A DNA stretch of 64,000 nt from Osmia lignaria lignaria (Eukaryota > Arthropoda > Insecta > Hymenoptera > Megachilidae): the NCBI RefSeq assembly GCF_051020975.1, contig NW_027478167.1:11346001-11410000 (forward strand), in the 5' to 3' direction. How positions within the stretch are numbered: the first letter of the stretch is position 1; the number at the start of each line of letters is the position of its first letter. Below the pieces are notes generated by a model. That model saw only the letters and a list, made by a program, of their open reading frames with translations. It was not told the DNA's origin and searched no databases. Shown here piece by piece: positions 24,899-37,455 of this stretch. The position numbers and the translations under genes were made by a program.

Positions 24899-25219
24899 TT
24901 GCAGATTTATCTCCAGGGAAGGGGCCTGACGGACATATTTCGAGATATTTCTTCTTCTTGTTGTTCTTCTTCTGCACAGCTAAACTGGAAGTGGCATTTC
25001 CAGCTCGCAATAGTGCAGAGTTATCTCAAAGAGAGGGGCCACGGTGTTTCTGTATCTCTATTATGTCGGTGCGGCTTCGGAACTTTTAAATATCTTGATA
25101 TATCTCGAGAACTACGCATCTGATCAAAAAATATCATAGAACATAAAAGTAGGAAACTTAATTCTCTACAAAAAAGGTCTCTCAACATTTTGCCATAGCT
25201 CGCTTCGTTTCCGAGATAT
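24899..25219 (+). repeat. 321-bp unit (-1 bp)
   Basis: The usual acataaaaagtagg reads acataaaagtagg at 25141-25153, a loss of one A from an A5 run. This could be slippage in the genome or a homopolymer sequencing error. Confidence 0.92.
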
Positions 25220-25863
25220 TTGCAGATTTATCTCAAGGGAAGGGGCCTGACGGACATATTTCGAGATATTTCTTCTTCTTGTTGTTCTTCTTCTGCACAG
25301 CTAAGCTGGAAGTGGCATTTGCGGCTCGCACTAGTGCAGAGTTATCTCAAAGAAATGGGCCACGGTGTTTCTGTATCTCTATTATGTTGGTGCGGCTTTG
25401 GAACTTTTAAATATCTCGATATATCTCGAAAACTACGCTTCTGATCAAAAAATATCATAGAATATAAATTGTAGGAAACATAATTCTCTACAAAAAAGGT
25501 CTCTTAACATTTTGCCATAGCTCGCTTCGTTTCCGAGATATTTGCAGATATATCTCAAGGGAAGGGGCCTGACGGACATATTTCGAGATATTTCTTCTTC
25601 TTGTTGTACTTCTTCTGCACAGCTAAGCTGGAAGTGGCATTTGCGGCTCGCACTAGTGCAGAGTTATCTCAAAGAAAGGGGCCACGGTGTTTCTGTATCC
25701 CTATTATGTTGGTGCGGCTTCGGAACTTTTAAATATCTTGATATATCTCGAGAACTACGCATCTGATCAAAAAATATCATAGAACATAAAAAGTAGGAAA
25801 CTTAATTCTCTACAAAAAAGGTCTGTTAACATATTACCATAGCTCGCTTCGTTTCCGAGATAT

Positions 25864-28800
25864 TTGCAGATTTATCTCAAGGGAAGGGGCCTGACGGACA
25901 TATTTCGAGATATTTCTTCTTCTTGTTGTTCTTCTTCTGCACAGCTAAGCTGGAAGTGGCATTTGCGGCTCGCACTAGTGCAGAGTTATCTCGAAGAAAG
26001 GGGCCACGGTGTTTCTGTATCTCTATTATGTTGGTGCGGCTTCGGATCTTTTAAATATCTCGATATATCTCGAAAACTACGCTTCTGATCAAAAAATATC
26101 ATAGAACGTAAATTGTGGGAAACATAATTCTCTACAAAAAAGGTCTCTTAACATTTTGCCATAGCTCGCTTCGTTTCCGAGATATTTGCAGATTTATCTC
26201 AAGGGAAGGGGTCTGACGGACATATTTCGAGATATTTCTTCTTCTTGTTGTTCTTCTTCTGCACAGCTAAGCTGGACGTGGCATTTACAGCTCGCAATAG
26301 TGCAGAGTTATCTCAAAGAAAGGGGCCACGGTGTTTCTGTATCTCTATTATGTTGGTGCGGCTTCGGAACTTTTAAATATCTTGATATATCTCGAGAACT
26401 ACGCATCTGATCAAAAAATATCATGCAACATAAAAAGTAGGAAACTTAATTCTCAACAAAAAAGGTCTCTTAACATTTTGCCATAGCTCGCTTCGTTTCC
26501 GAGATATTTGCAGATTTATCTCAAGGGAAGGGGCCTGACGGACATATTTCGAGATATTTCTTCTTCTTGTTGTTCTTCTTCTGCACAGCTAAACTGGAAG
26601 TGGCATTTCCAGCTCGCAGTAGTGCAGAGTTATCTCAAAGAAAGGGGCCACGGTGTTTCTGTATCTCTATTATGTTGGTGCGGCTTCGGAACTTTAAAAT
26701 ATCTTGATATATCTCGAGAACTACGCATCTGATCAAAAAACATCATAGAACGTAAAAAGTAGGAAACTTAATTCTCTACAAATAAAGTCGCTTAACATTT
26801 TGCCATAGCTCGCTTCGTTTCCGAGATATTTGCAGATTTATCTCAAGGGAAGGGGCCTGACGGACATATTTCGAGATATTTCTTCTTCTTGTTGTTCTTC
26901 TTCTGCACAGCTAAGCTGGAAGTGGCATTTGCAGCTCGCAATAGTGCAGAGTTATCTCAAAGAAAGGGGCCACGGTGTTTCTGTATCTCTATTATGTTGG
27001 TGCGGCTTCGGAACTTTTAAATCTCTTGATATATCTCGAGAACTACGCATCTGATCAAAAAATATCATAGAACATAAAAAGTAGGAAACTTCATTCTGTA
27101 CCAAAAAGGTCTCTTAACATTTTGCCATAGCTCGCTTCGTTTCCGAGATATATGCAGATTTATCTCAAGGGAAGGGGCCTGACGGACATATTTCGGGATA
27201 TTTCTTCTTCTTGTTGTTCTTCTTCTGCACAGCTAAACAGGAAGTGGCATTTCCAGATCGCAATAGTGCAGAGTTATCTGAAAGAAAGGGGCCACGGTGT
27301 TTCTGTTAATCTATTATGTTGGTGCGGCTTCGGAACTTTTAAATATCTTGATATATCTCGAGAACTACGCATCTGATCAAATAATATCATAGAACATAAA
27401 AAGTAGGAAACTTAATTCTCTACAAATAAGGTCTCTTAACATTTTGCCATAGCTCGCTTCGTTTCCGAGATATTTGCAGATTTATCTCAAGGGAAGGGGC
27501 CTGACGGACATATTTCGAGATATTTCTTCTTCTTGTTGGTCTTCTTCTGCACAGCTAAGCTGGAAGTGGCATTTGCAGCTCGCAATGGTGCAGAGTTATC
27601 TCAAAGAAAGGGGCCACGGTGTTTCTGTATCTCTATTATGTTGGTGCGGCTTCGGAACTTTTAAATATCTTGATATATCTCGAGAACTACGCATCCGATC
27701 AAAAAATATCATAGAACATAAAAAGTAGGAAACTTAATTCTCTACAAAAAAGGTCTCTTAACATTTTGCCATAGCTCGCTTCGTTTCCGAGATATTTGCA
27801 GATTTATCTCGAGGGAAGGGGCCTGACGGACATATTTCGAGATATTTCTTCTTCTTGTTGTTCTTCTTCTGCACAGCTAAGCTGGAAGCGGCATTTGCGG
27901 CTCGCACTAGTGCAGAGTTATCTCAAAGAAAGGGGCCACGGTGTTTCTGTATCTCTATAATGTTGGTGCAGCTTCGGATCTTTTAAATATCTCGATATAT
28001 CTCGAAAACTACGCTTCTGATCAAAAAATATCATAGAACATAAATTGTAGGAAACATAATTCTCTACAAAAAAGGTCTCTTATCATTTTGCCATAGCTCG
28101 TTTCGTTTCCGAGATATTTGCAGATATATCTCAAGGGAAGGGGCCTGACGGACATATTTCGAGATATTTCCTCTTCTTGTTGTTCTTCTTCTGCACAGCT
28201 AAGCTCGAAGTGGCATTTGCAGCTCGCAATAGTGCAGAGTTATCTCAAAGAAAGAGGCCACGGTGTTTCTGTACCTCTATTATGTTGGTGCAGCTTCGGA
28301 ACTTTTAGATATCTTGATATATCTCGAGAACTACACATCTGATCAAACAATATCATAGAACATAAAAAGTAGGAAACTTAATTCTCTACAAAAAAGGTCT
28401 CTTAACATTTTGCCATAGCTCGCTTCGTTTCCAAGATACTTGCAGATTTATCTCAAGGGAAGGGGCCTGACGGACATATTTCGAGATATTTCTTCTTCTT
28501 GTTGTTCTTCTTCTGCACAGCTAAGCTGGAAGTGGCATTTGCAGCTCGCAATAGTGCAGAGTTATCTCAAAGAAAGGGGCCACGGTGTTTCTGTATCTCT
28601 ATTATGTTGGTGCGGCTTCGGATTTTTTAAATATCTTGATATATCTCGAGAACTACGCATCCGATCAAAAAATATCATAGAGCATAAAAAGTAGGAAACT
28701 TAATTCTCTACAAAAAAGGTCTCTTAACATTTTGCCGTAGCTCGCTTCGTTTCCGAGATATTTGCAGATTTATCTCGAGGGAAGGGACCTGACGGACATA

Positions 28801-29405
28801 TTTCGAGATATTTCTTCTTCTTGTTGTTCTTCTTCTGCACAGCTAAGCTGGAAGCGGCATTTGCGGCTCGCACTAGTGCAGGGTTATCTCAAAGAAAGGG
28901 GCCACGGTGTTTCTGTATCTCTATTATGTTGGTGCGGCTTCGGAACTTTTAAATATCTTGATATATCTCGAGAACTACGCATCTGATCAAAAAATATCAT
29001 AGAACATGAAAAGTAGGAAACTTAATTCTCTACAAAAAAGGTCTCTTAACATTTTGCCATAGCTCTCTTCGTTTCCGAGATATTTGCAGATTTATCTCTA
29101 CGGAAGGGGCCTGACGGACATATTTCGAGATATTTCTTCTTCTTGTTGTTCTTCTTCTGCACAGCTAAGCTGGAAGTGGCATTTACAGCTCGCAATAGTG
29201 CAGAGTTATCTCAAAGAAAGGGGCCACGGTGTTTCTGTATCTCTATTATGTTGGTGCGGCTTCGGAACTTTTAAATATCTTGATATATCTCGAGAACTAC
29301 GCATCTGATCAAAAAATATCATAGAACATAAAAAGTAGAAAACTTAATTCTCTACAAAAAAGGTCTCTTAACATTTTGCCATAGCTCGCTTCGTTTCCGA
29401 GATAT
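25864..29405 (+). repeat. 11-unit HOR (3,542 bp), copy 1
   Basis: Eleven distinguishable units. Type 1 (25864) has tctcgaagaaag and cggatctt. Type 2 (26186) has ctggacgtgg. Type 3 (26508) has gcagtagtg. Type 4 (26830) has aaatctcttg. Type 5 (27152) has atatatgcag and ccagatcgc. Type 6 (27474) has gttggtcttc. Type 7 (27796) has ctctataatg. Type 8 (28118) has tttagatatc. Type 9 (28440) has ccaagatacttg. Type 10 (28762) has gaagcggc and gcagggtt. Type 11 (29084) has ctctacgg. The same order recurs from 29406. Confidence 0.95.
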
Positions 29406-32400
29406 TTGCAGATTTATCTCAAGGGAAGGGGCCTGACGGACATATTTCGAGATATTTCTTCTTCTTGTTGTTCTTCTTCTGCACAGCTAAGCTGGAAGTG
29501 GCATTTGCGGCTCGCACTAGTGCAGAGTTATCTCGAAGAAAGGGGCCACGGTGTTTCTGTATCTCTATTATGTTGGTGCGGCTTCGGATCTTTTAAATAT
29601 CTCGATATATCTCGAAAACTACGCTTCTGATCAAAAAATATCATAGAACGTAAATTGTGGGAAACATAATTCTCTACAAAAAAGGTCTCTTAACATTTTG
29701 CCATAGCTCGCTTCGTTTCCGAGATATTTGCAGATTTATCTCAAGGGAAGGGGTCTGACGGACATATTTCGAGATATTTCTTCTTCTTGTTGTTCTTCTT
29801 CTGCACAGCTAAGCTGGACGTGGCATTTACAGCTCGCAATAGTGCAGAGTTATCTCAAAGAAAGGGGCCACGGTGTTTCTGTATCTCTATTATGTTGGTG
29901 CGGCTTCGGAACTTTTAAATATCTTGATATATCTCGAGAACTACGCATCTGATCAAAAAATATCATGGAACATAAAAAGTAGGAAACTTAATTCTCAACA
30001 AAAAAGGTCTCTTAACATTTTGCCATAGCTCGCTTCGTTTCCGAGATATTTGCAGATTTATCTCAAGGGAAGGGGCCTGACGGACATATTTCGAGATATT
30101 TCTTCTTCTTGTTGTTCTTCTTCTGCACAGCTAAACTGGAAGTGGCATTTCCAGCTCGCAGTAGTGCAGAGTTATCTCAAAGAAAGGGGCCACGGTGTTT
30201 CTGTATCTCTATTATGTTGGTGCGGCTTCGGAACTTTAAAATATCTTGATATATCTCGAGAACTACGCATCTGATCAAAAAACATCATAGAACGTAAAAA
30301 GTAGGAAACTTAATTCTCTACAAATAAAGTCGCTTAACATTTTGCCATAGCTCGCTTCGTTTCCGAGATATTTGCAGATTTATCTCAAGGGAAGGGGCCT
30401 GATGGACATATTTCGAGATATTTCTTCTTCTTGTTGTTCTTCTTCTGCACAGCTAAGCTGGAAGTGGCATTTGCAGCTCGCAATAGTGCAGAGTTATCTC
30501 AAAGAAAGGGGCCACGGTGTTTCTGTATCTCTATTATGTTGGTGCGGCTTCGGAACTTTTAAATCTCTTGATATATCTCGAGAACTACGCATCTGATCAA
30601 AAAATATCATAGAACATAAAAAGTAGGAAACTTCATTCTGTACCAAAAAGGTCTCTTAACATTTTGCCATAGCTCGCTTCGTTTCCGAGATATATGCAGA
30701 TTTATCTCAAGGGAAGGGGCCTGACGGACATATTTCGGGATATTTCTTCTTCTTGTTGTTCTTCTTCTGCACAGCTAAACAGGAAGTGGCATTTCCAGAT
30801 CGCAATAGTGCAGAGTTATCTGAAAGAAAGGGGCCACGGTGTTTCTGTTAATCTATTATGTTGGTGCGGCTTCGGAACTTTTAAATATCTTGATATATCT
30901 CGAGAACTACGCATCTGATCAAATAATATCATAGAACATAAAAAGTAGGAAACTTAATTCTCTACAAATAAGGTCTCTTAACATTTTGCCATAGCTCGCT
31001 TCGTTTCCGAGATATTTGCAGATTTATCTCAAGGGAAGGGGCCTGACGGACATATTTCGAGATATTTCTTCTTCTTGTTGGTCTTCTTCTGCACAGCTAA
31101 GCTGGAAGTGGCATTTGCAGCTCGCAATGGTGCAGAGTTATCTCAAAGAAAGGGGCCACGGTGTTTCTGTATCTCTATTATGTTGGTGCGGCTTCGGAAC
31201 TTTTAAATATCTTGATATATCTCGAGAACTACGCATCCGATCAAAAAATATCATAGAACATAAAAAGTAGGAAACTTAATTCTCTACAAAAAAGGTCTCT
31301 TAACATTTTGCCATAGCTCGCTTCGTTTCCGAGATATTTGCAGATTTATCTCGAGGGAAGGGGCCTGACGGACATATTTCGAGATATTTCTTCTTCTTGT
31401 TGTTCTTCTTCTGCACAGCTAAGCTGGAAGCGGCATTTGCGGCTCGCACTAGTGCAGAGTTATCTCAAAGAAAGGGGCCACGGTGTTTCTGTATCTCTAT
31501 AATGTTGGTGCAGCTTCGGATCTTTTAAATATCTCGATATATCTCGAAAACTACGCTTCTGATCAAAAAATATCATAGAACATAAATTGTAGGAAACATA
31601 ATTCTCTACAAAAAAGGTCTCTTATCATTTTGCCATAGCTCGTTTCGTTTCCGAGATATTTGCAGATATATCTCAAGGGAAGGGGCCTGACGGACATATT
31701 TCGAGATATTTCCTCTTCTTGTTGTTCTTCTTCTGCACAGCTAAGCTCGAAGTGGCATTTGCAGCTCGCAATAGTGCAGAGTTATCTCAAAGAAAGAGGC
31801 CACGGTGTTTCTGTACCTCTATTATGTTGGTGCAGCTTCGGAACTTTTAGATATCTTGATATATCTCGAGAACTACGCATCTGATCAAACAATATCATAG
31901 AACATAAAAAGTAGGAAACTTAATTCTCTACAAAAAAGGTCTCTTAACATTTTGCCATAGCTCGCTTCGTTTCCAAGATACTTGCAGATTTATCTCAAGG
32001 GAAGGGGCCTGACGGACATATTTCGAGATATTTCTTCTTCTTGTTGTTCTTCTTCTGCACAGCTAAGCTGGAAGTGGCATTTGCAGCTCGCAATAGTGCA
32101 GAGTTATCTCAAAGAAAGGGGCCACGGTGTTTCTGTATCTCTATTATGTTGGTGCGGCTTCGGATTTTTTAAATATCTTGATATATCTCGAGAACTACGC
32201 ATCCGATCAAAAAATATCATAGAGCATAAAAAGTAGGAAACTTAATTCTCTACAAAAAAGGTCTCTTAACATTTTGCCGTAGCTCGCTTCGTTTCCGAGA
32301 TATTTGCAGATTTATCTCGAGGGAAGGGACCTGACGGACATATTTCGAGATATTTCTTCTTCTTGTTGTTCTTCTTCTGCACAGCTAAGCTGGAAGCGGC

Positions 32401-32947
32401 ATTTGCGGCTCGCACTAGTGCAGGGTTATCTCAAAGAAAGGGGCCACGGTGTTTCTGTATCTCTATTATGTTGGTGCGGCTTCGGAACTTTTAAATATCT
32501 TGATATATCTCGAGAACTACGCATCTGATCAAAAAATATCATAGAACATGAAAAGTAGGAAACTTAATTCTCTACAAAAAAGGTCTCTTAACATTTTGCC
32601 ATAGCTCTCTTCGTTTCCGAGATATTTGCAGATTTATCTCTACGGAAGGGGCCTGACGGACATATTTCGAGATATTTCTTCTTCTTGTTGTTCTTCTTCT
32701 GCACAGCTAAGCTGGAAGTGGCATTTGCGGCTCGCAATAGTGCAGAGTTATCTCAAAGAAAGGGGCCACGGTGTTTCTGTATCCCTATTATGTTGGTGCG
32801 GCTTCGGAACTTTTAAATATCTCGATATATCTCGAAAACTACGCTTCTGATCGAAAAATATCATAGAACATAAATTGTAGTAAACATAATTCTCTACAAA
32901 AAACGTCTCTTAACATTTTGCCACAGCTCGCTTCGTTTCCGAGATAT
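29406..32947 (+). repeat. 11-unit HOR (3,542 bp), copy 2
   Basis: Matches copy 1 unit by unit for types 1 to 10. By eye I found three differences over that stretch: 26426 C / 29968 G, 26861 C / 30403 T, and 28335 A / 31877 G. The last unit (32626) starts as type 11 but ends as a different unit, so identity is lost after about 32,727. The high identity means a recent duplication, recent homogenisation or an assembly duplicate. Confidence 0.93.
32626..32947 (+). repeat. Mosaic unit joining type 11 to the 36168-type
   Basis: Starts as type 11 (agctctcttcg before it, tctctacgg), then shows gcggctcgcaatag, which mixes the two parents. It ends as the unit at 36168 does: gtatccctatt, gatcgaaaaatatc and aaattgtagtaaac. 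The mixed middle (gcgg of one parent, aatag of the other) suggests gene conversion tracts and not one clean crossover. Confidence 0.82.
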
Positions 32948-33269
32948 TTGCAGATTCAGCTCAAAGGAACTGGCCTGACGGACATATTTCGAGATATTTC
33001 TTCTTCTTGTTGTTCTTCTTCTGCACAGCTGAGCTGGAAGTGGCATTTGCAGGTCGCAATAGTGCAGAGTTATCTCAAAGAAAGGGGCCACGGTGTTTCT
33101 GTATCTCTATTATGTTGGTGCGGCTTCGGAACTTTTAAATATCTTGATATATCTCGAGAACTACGCATCTGATCAAAAAATATCATAGAACGTAAAAAGT
33201 AGGAAACTTAATTCTCTACAAAAAAGGTCTCTTAACATTTTGCCATAGCTCGCTTCCTTTCCGAGATAT
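32948..33269 (+). repeat. Extra unit between HOR copies 2 and 3
   Basis: This unit, with gccacagctc before it and attcagctcaaaggaactgg at its start, corresponds to the unit at 36490 at the end of HOR copy 3. Its middle (cagctgagctgg, caggtcgcaat) instead matches units at 22001 and 24577, so it is itself a mosaic. It makes the interval from type 1 at 29406 to type 1 at 33270 twelve units long. Confidence 0.8.
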
Positions 33270-36200
33270 TTGCAGATTTATCTCAAGGGAAGGGGCCTGA
33301 CGGACATATTTCGAGATATTTCTTCTTCTTGTTGTTCTTCTTCTGCACAGCTAAGCTGGAAGTGGCATTTGCGGCTCGCGCTAGTGCAGAGTTATCTCGA
33401 AGAAAGGGGCCACGGTGTTTCTGTATCTCTATTATGTTGGTGCGGCTTCGGATCTTTTAAATATCTCGATATATCGCGAAAACTACGCTTCTGATCAAAA
33501 AATATCATAGAACGTAAATTGTGGGAAACATAATTCTCTACAAAAAAGGTCTCTTAACATTTTGCGATAGCTCGCTTCGTTTCCGAGATATTTGCAGATT
33601 TATCTCAAGGGAAGGGGTCTGACGGACATATTTCGAGATATTTCTTCTTCTTGTTGTTCTTCTTCTGCACAGCTAAGCTGGACGTGGCATTTACAGCTCG
33701 CAATAGTGCAGAGTTATCTCAAAGAAAGGGGCCACGGTGTTTCTGTATCTCTATTATGTTGGTGCGGCTTCGGAACTTTTAAATCTCTTGATATATCTCG
33801 AGAACTACGCATCTGATCAAAAAATATCATAGAACATAAAAAGTAGGAAACTTCATTCTGTACCAAAAAGGTCTCTTAACATTTTGCCATAGCTCGCTTC
33901 GTTTCCGAGATATATGCAGATTTATCTCAAGGGAAGGGGCCTGACGGACATATTTCGGGATATTTCTTCTTCTTGTTGTTCTTCTTCTGCACAGCTAAAC
34001 AGGAAGTGGCATTTCCAGATCGCAATAGTGCAGAGTTATCTGAAAGAAAGGGGCCACGGTGTTTCTGTTAATCTATTATGTTGGTGCGGCTTCGGAACTT
34101 TTAAATATCTTGATATATCTCGAGAACTACGCATCTGATCAAATAATATCATAGAACATAAAAAGTAGGAAACTTAATTCTCTACAAATAAGGTCTCTTA
34201 ACATTTTGCCATAGCTCGCTTCGTTTCCGAGATATTTGCAGATTTATCTCAAGGGAAGGGGCCTGACGGACATATTTCGAGATATTTCTTCTTCTTGTTG
34301 GTCTTCTTCTGCACAGCTAAGCTGGAAGTGGCATTTGCAGCTCGCAATGGTGCAGAGTTATCTCAAAGAAAGGGGCCACGGTGTTTCTGTATCTCTATTA
34401 TGTTGGTGCGGCTTCGGAACTTTTAAATATCTTGATATATCTCGAGAACTACGCATCCGATCAAAAAATATCATAGAACATAAAAAGTAGGAAACTTAAT
34501 TCTCTACAAAAAAGGTCTCTTAACATTTTGCCATAGCTCGCTTCGTTTCCGAGATATTTGCAGATTTATCTCGAGGGAAGGGGCCTGACGGACATATTTC
34601 GAGATATTTCTTCTTCTTGTTGTTCTTCTTCTGCACAGCTAAGCTGGAAGCGGCATTTGCGGCTCGCACTAGTGCAGAGTTATCTCAAAGAAAGGGGCCA
34701 CGGTGTTTCTGTATCTCTATAATGTTGGTGCAGCTTCGGATCTTTTAAATATCTCGATATATCTCGAAAACTACGCTTCTGATCAAAAAATATCATAGAA
34801 CATAAATTGTAGGAAACATAATTCTCTACAAAAAAGGTCTCTTATCATTTTGCCATAGCTCGTTTCGTTTCCGAGATATTTGCAGATATATCTCAAGGGA
34901 AGGGGCCTGACGGACATATTTCGAGATATTTCCTCTTCTTGTTGTTCTTCTTCTGCACAGCTAAGCTCGAAGTGGCATTTGCAGCTCGCAATAGTGCAGA
35001 GTTATCTCAAAGAAAGAGGCCACGGTGTTTCTGTACCTCTATTATGTTGGTGCAGCTTCGGAACTTTTAGATATCTTGATATATCTCGAGAACTACGCAT
35101 CTGATCAAACAATATCATAGAACATAAAAAGTAGGAAACTTAATTCTCTACAAAAAAGGTCTCTTAACATTTTGCCATAGCTCGCTTCGTTTCCAAGATA
35201 CTTGCAGATTTATCTCAAGGGAAGGGGCCTGACGGACATATTTCGAGATATTTCTTCTTCTTGTTGTTCTTCTTCTGCACAGCTAAGCTGGAAGTGGCAT
35301 TTGCAGCTCGCAATAGTGCAGAGTTATCTCAAAGAAAGGGGCCACGGTGTTTCTGTATCTCTATTATGTTGGTGCGGCTTCGGATTTTTTAAATATCTTG
35401 ATATATCTCGAGAACTACGCATCCGATCAAAAAATATCATAGAGCATAAAAAGTAGGAAACTTAATTCTCTACAAAAAAGGTCTCTTAACATTTTGCCAT
35501 AGCTCGCTTCGTTTCCGAGATATTTGCAGATTTATCTCGAGGGAAGGGACCTGACGGACATATTTCGAGATATTTCTTCTTCTTGTTGTTCTTCTTCTGC
35601 ACAGCTAAGCTGGAAGCGGCATTTGCGGCTCGCACTAGTGCAGGGTTATCTCAAAGAAAGGGGCCACGGTGTTTCTGTATCTCTATTATGTTGGTGCGGC
35701 TTCGGAACTTTTAAATATCTTGATATATCTCGAGAACTACGCATCTGATCGAAAAATATCATAGAACATAAAAAGTAGGAAACTTAATTCTCTACAAAAC
35801 AGGTCTCTTAACATTTTGCCATAGCTCGCTTCGTTTCCGAGATATTTGCAGATTTATCTCAAGGGAAGTGTCCTGACGGACATATTTCGAGATATTTCTT
35901 CTTCTTGTTGTTCTTCTTCTGCACAGCTAAGCTGGAAGTGGCATTTGCAGCTCGCAATAGTGCAGAGTTATCTCAAAGAAAGGGGCCACGGTGTGTCTGT
36001 ATCTCTATTATGTTGGTGCGGCTTCGGAACTTTTAAATATCTTGATATATCTCGAGAACTGCGCATCTGATCAAAAAATATCATAGAACATAAAAAGTAG
36101 GAAACTTAATTCTCTACAAAAAAGGTCTGTTAACATATTACCATAGCTCGCTTCGTTTCCGAGATATTTGCAGATTTATCTCAAGGGAAGGGGCCTGACG

Positions 36201-36811
36201 GACATATTTCGAGATATTTCTTCTTCTTGTTGTACTTCTTCTGCACAGCTAAGCTGGAAGTGGCATTTGCGGCTCGCACTAGTGCAGAGTTATCTCAAAG
36301 AAAGGGGCCACGGTGTTTCTGTATCCCTATTATGTTGGTGCGGCTTCGGAACTTTTAAATATCTCGATATATCTCGAAAACTACGCTTCTGATCGAAAAA
36401 TATCATAGAACATAAATTGTAGTAAACATAATTCTCTACAAAAAACGTCTCTTAACATTTTGCCACAGCTCGCTTCGTTTCCGAGATATTTGCAGATTCA
36501 GCTCAAAGGAACTGGCCTGACGGACATATTTCGAGATATTTCTTCTTCTTGTTGTTCTTCCTCTGCACAGCTAAGCTGGAAGTGGCATTTGCAGCTCGCA
36601 ATAGTGCAGAGTTATCTCAAAGAAAGGGGCCACGGTGTTTCTGTATCTCTATTATGTTGGTGCGGCTTCGGAACTTTTAAATATCTTGATATATCTCGAG
36701 AACTACGCATCTGATCAAAAAATATCATAGAACATAAAAAGTAGGAAACTTAATTCTCTACAAAAAAGGTCTGTTAACATATTACCATAGCTCGCTTCGT
36801 TTCCGAGATAT
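33270..36811 (+). repeat. 11-unit HOR family, copy 3 (different unit set)
   Basis: Unit order: type 1 (33270), a 2/4 hybrid (33592), types 5-10 (33914-35845), then three units absent from copy 1: 35846 (gggaagtgtcctg), 36168 (gttgtacttc, gtatccctatt) and 36490 (attcagctcaaagg). The length again equals 11 units, but only because two units were lost by fusion and others are present at the end. It is therefore not the same 11-unit set as copies 1 and 2. Confidence 0.9.
33592..33913 (+). repeat. Hybrid unit 2/4 (breakpoint 33693-33785)
   Basis: The 5' part is type 2 (gaaggggtctg, ctggacgtgg, tttacagc). The 3' part is type 4 (aaatctcttg, then aacttcattctgtacc). Types 2 and 4 are separate units at 26186 and 26830, with type 3 between them. 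The fusion removed two units' worth of DNA (644 bp) at exact register. Confidence 0.92.
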
Positions 36812-37133
36812 TTGCAGATTTATCTCAAGGGAAGGGGCCTGACGGACATATTTCGAGATATTTCTTCTTCTTGTTGTTCTTCTTCTGCACAGCTAAGCTG
36901 GAAGTGGCATTTGCGGCTCGCGCTAGTGCAGAGTTATCTCGAAGAAAGGGGCCACGGTGTTTCTGTATCTCTATTATGTTGGTGCGGCTTCGGATCTTTT
37001 AAATATCTCGATATATCTCGAAAACTACGCTTCTGATCAAAAAATATCATAGAACGTAAATTGTGGGAAACATAATTCTCTACAAAAAAGGTCTCTTAAC
37101 ATTTTGCGATAGCTCGCTTCGTTTCCGAGATAT

Positions 37134-37455
37134 TTGCAGATTTATCTCAAGGGAAGGGGTCTGACGGACATATTTCGAGATATTTCTTCTTCTTGTTGTT
37201 CTTCTTCTGCACAGCTAAGCTGGACGTGGCATTTACAACTCGCAATAGTGCAGAGTTATCTCAAAGAAAGGGGCCACGGTGTTTCTGTATCTCTATTATG
37301 TTGGTGCGGCTTCGGAACTTTTAAATCTCTTGATATATCTCGAGAACTACGCATCTGATCAAAAAATATCATAGAACATAAAAAGTAGGAAACTTCATTC
37401 TGTACCAAAAAGGTCTCTTAACATTTTGCCATAGCTCGCTTCGTTTCCGAGATAT
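37134..37455 (+). repeat. Hybrid unit 2/4, second copy of the same fusion
   Basis: Same parents and same breakpoint interval (37235-37327) as the unit at 33592, exactly 3,542 bp away. Shared structure implies that the fusion happened once and was then duplicated with its HOR copy. A private change, acaact, is at 37234-37239. Confidence 0.9.

Larger units (their letters stand above)
20714..25863 (+). repeat. Irregular zone rich in 2-unit repeats
   Basis: Units here carry private variants that recur at mixed distances: gaagataaaaag after the units at 21679, 22645, 23289 and 24577; aacgtaaattg after those at 21358, 22001, 23611 and 24255; and aacatttcgcc before 22001, 22967, 23611 and 24899. 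Units at 22645-23288 and 23289-23932 form a clear 644-bp pair (cagcgcgcaatag, then cctgtcgg). The units at 21679 and 24255, and those at 22001 and 24577, correspond at 2,576 bp (8 units). Two of the five length-variant units lie here. Confidence 0.8.
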
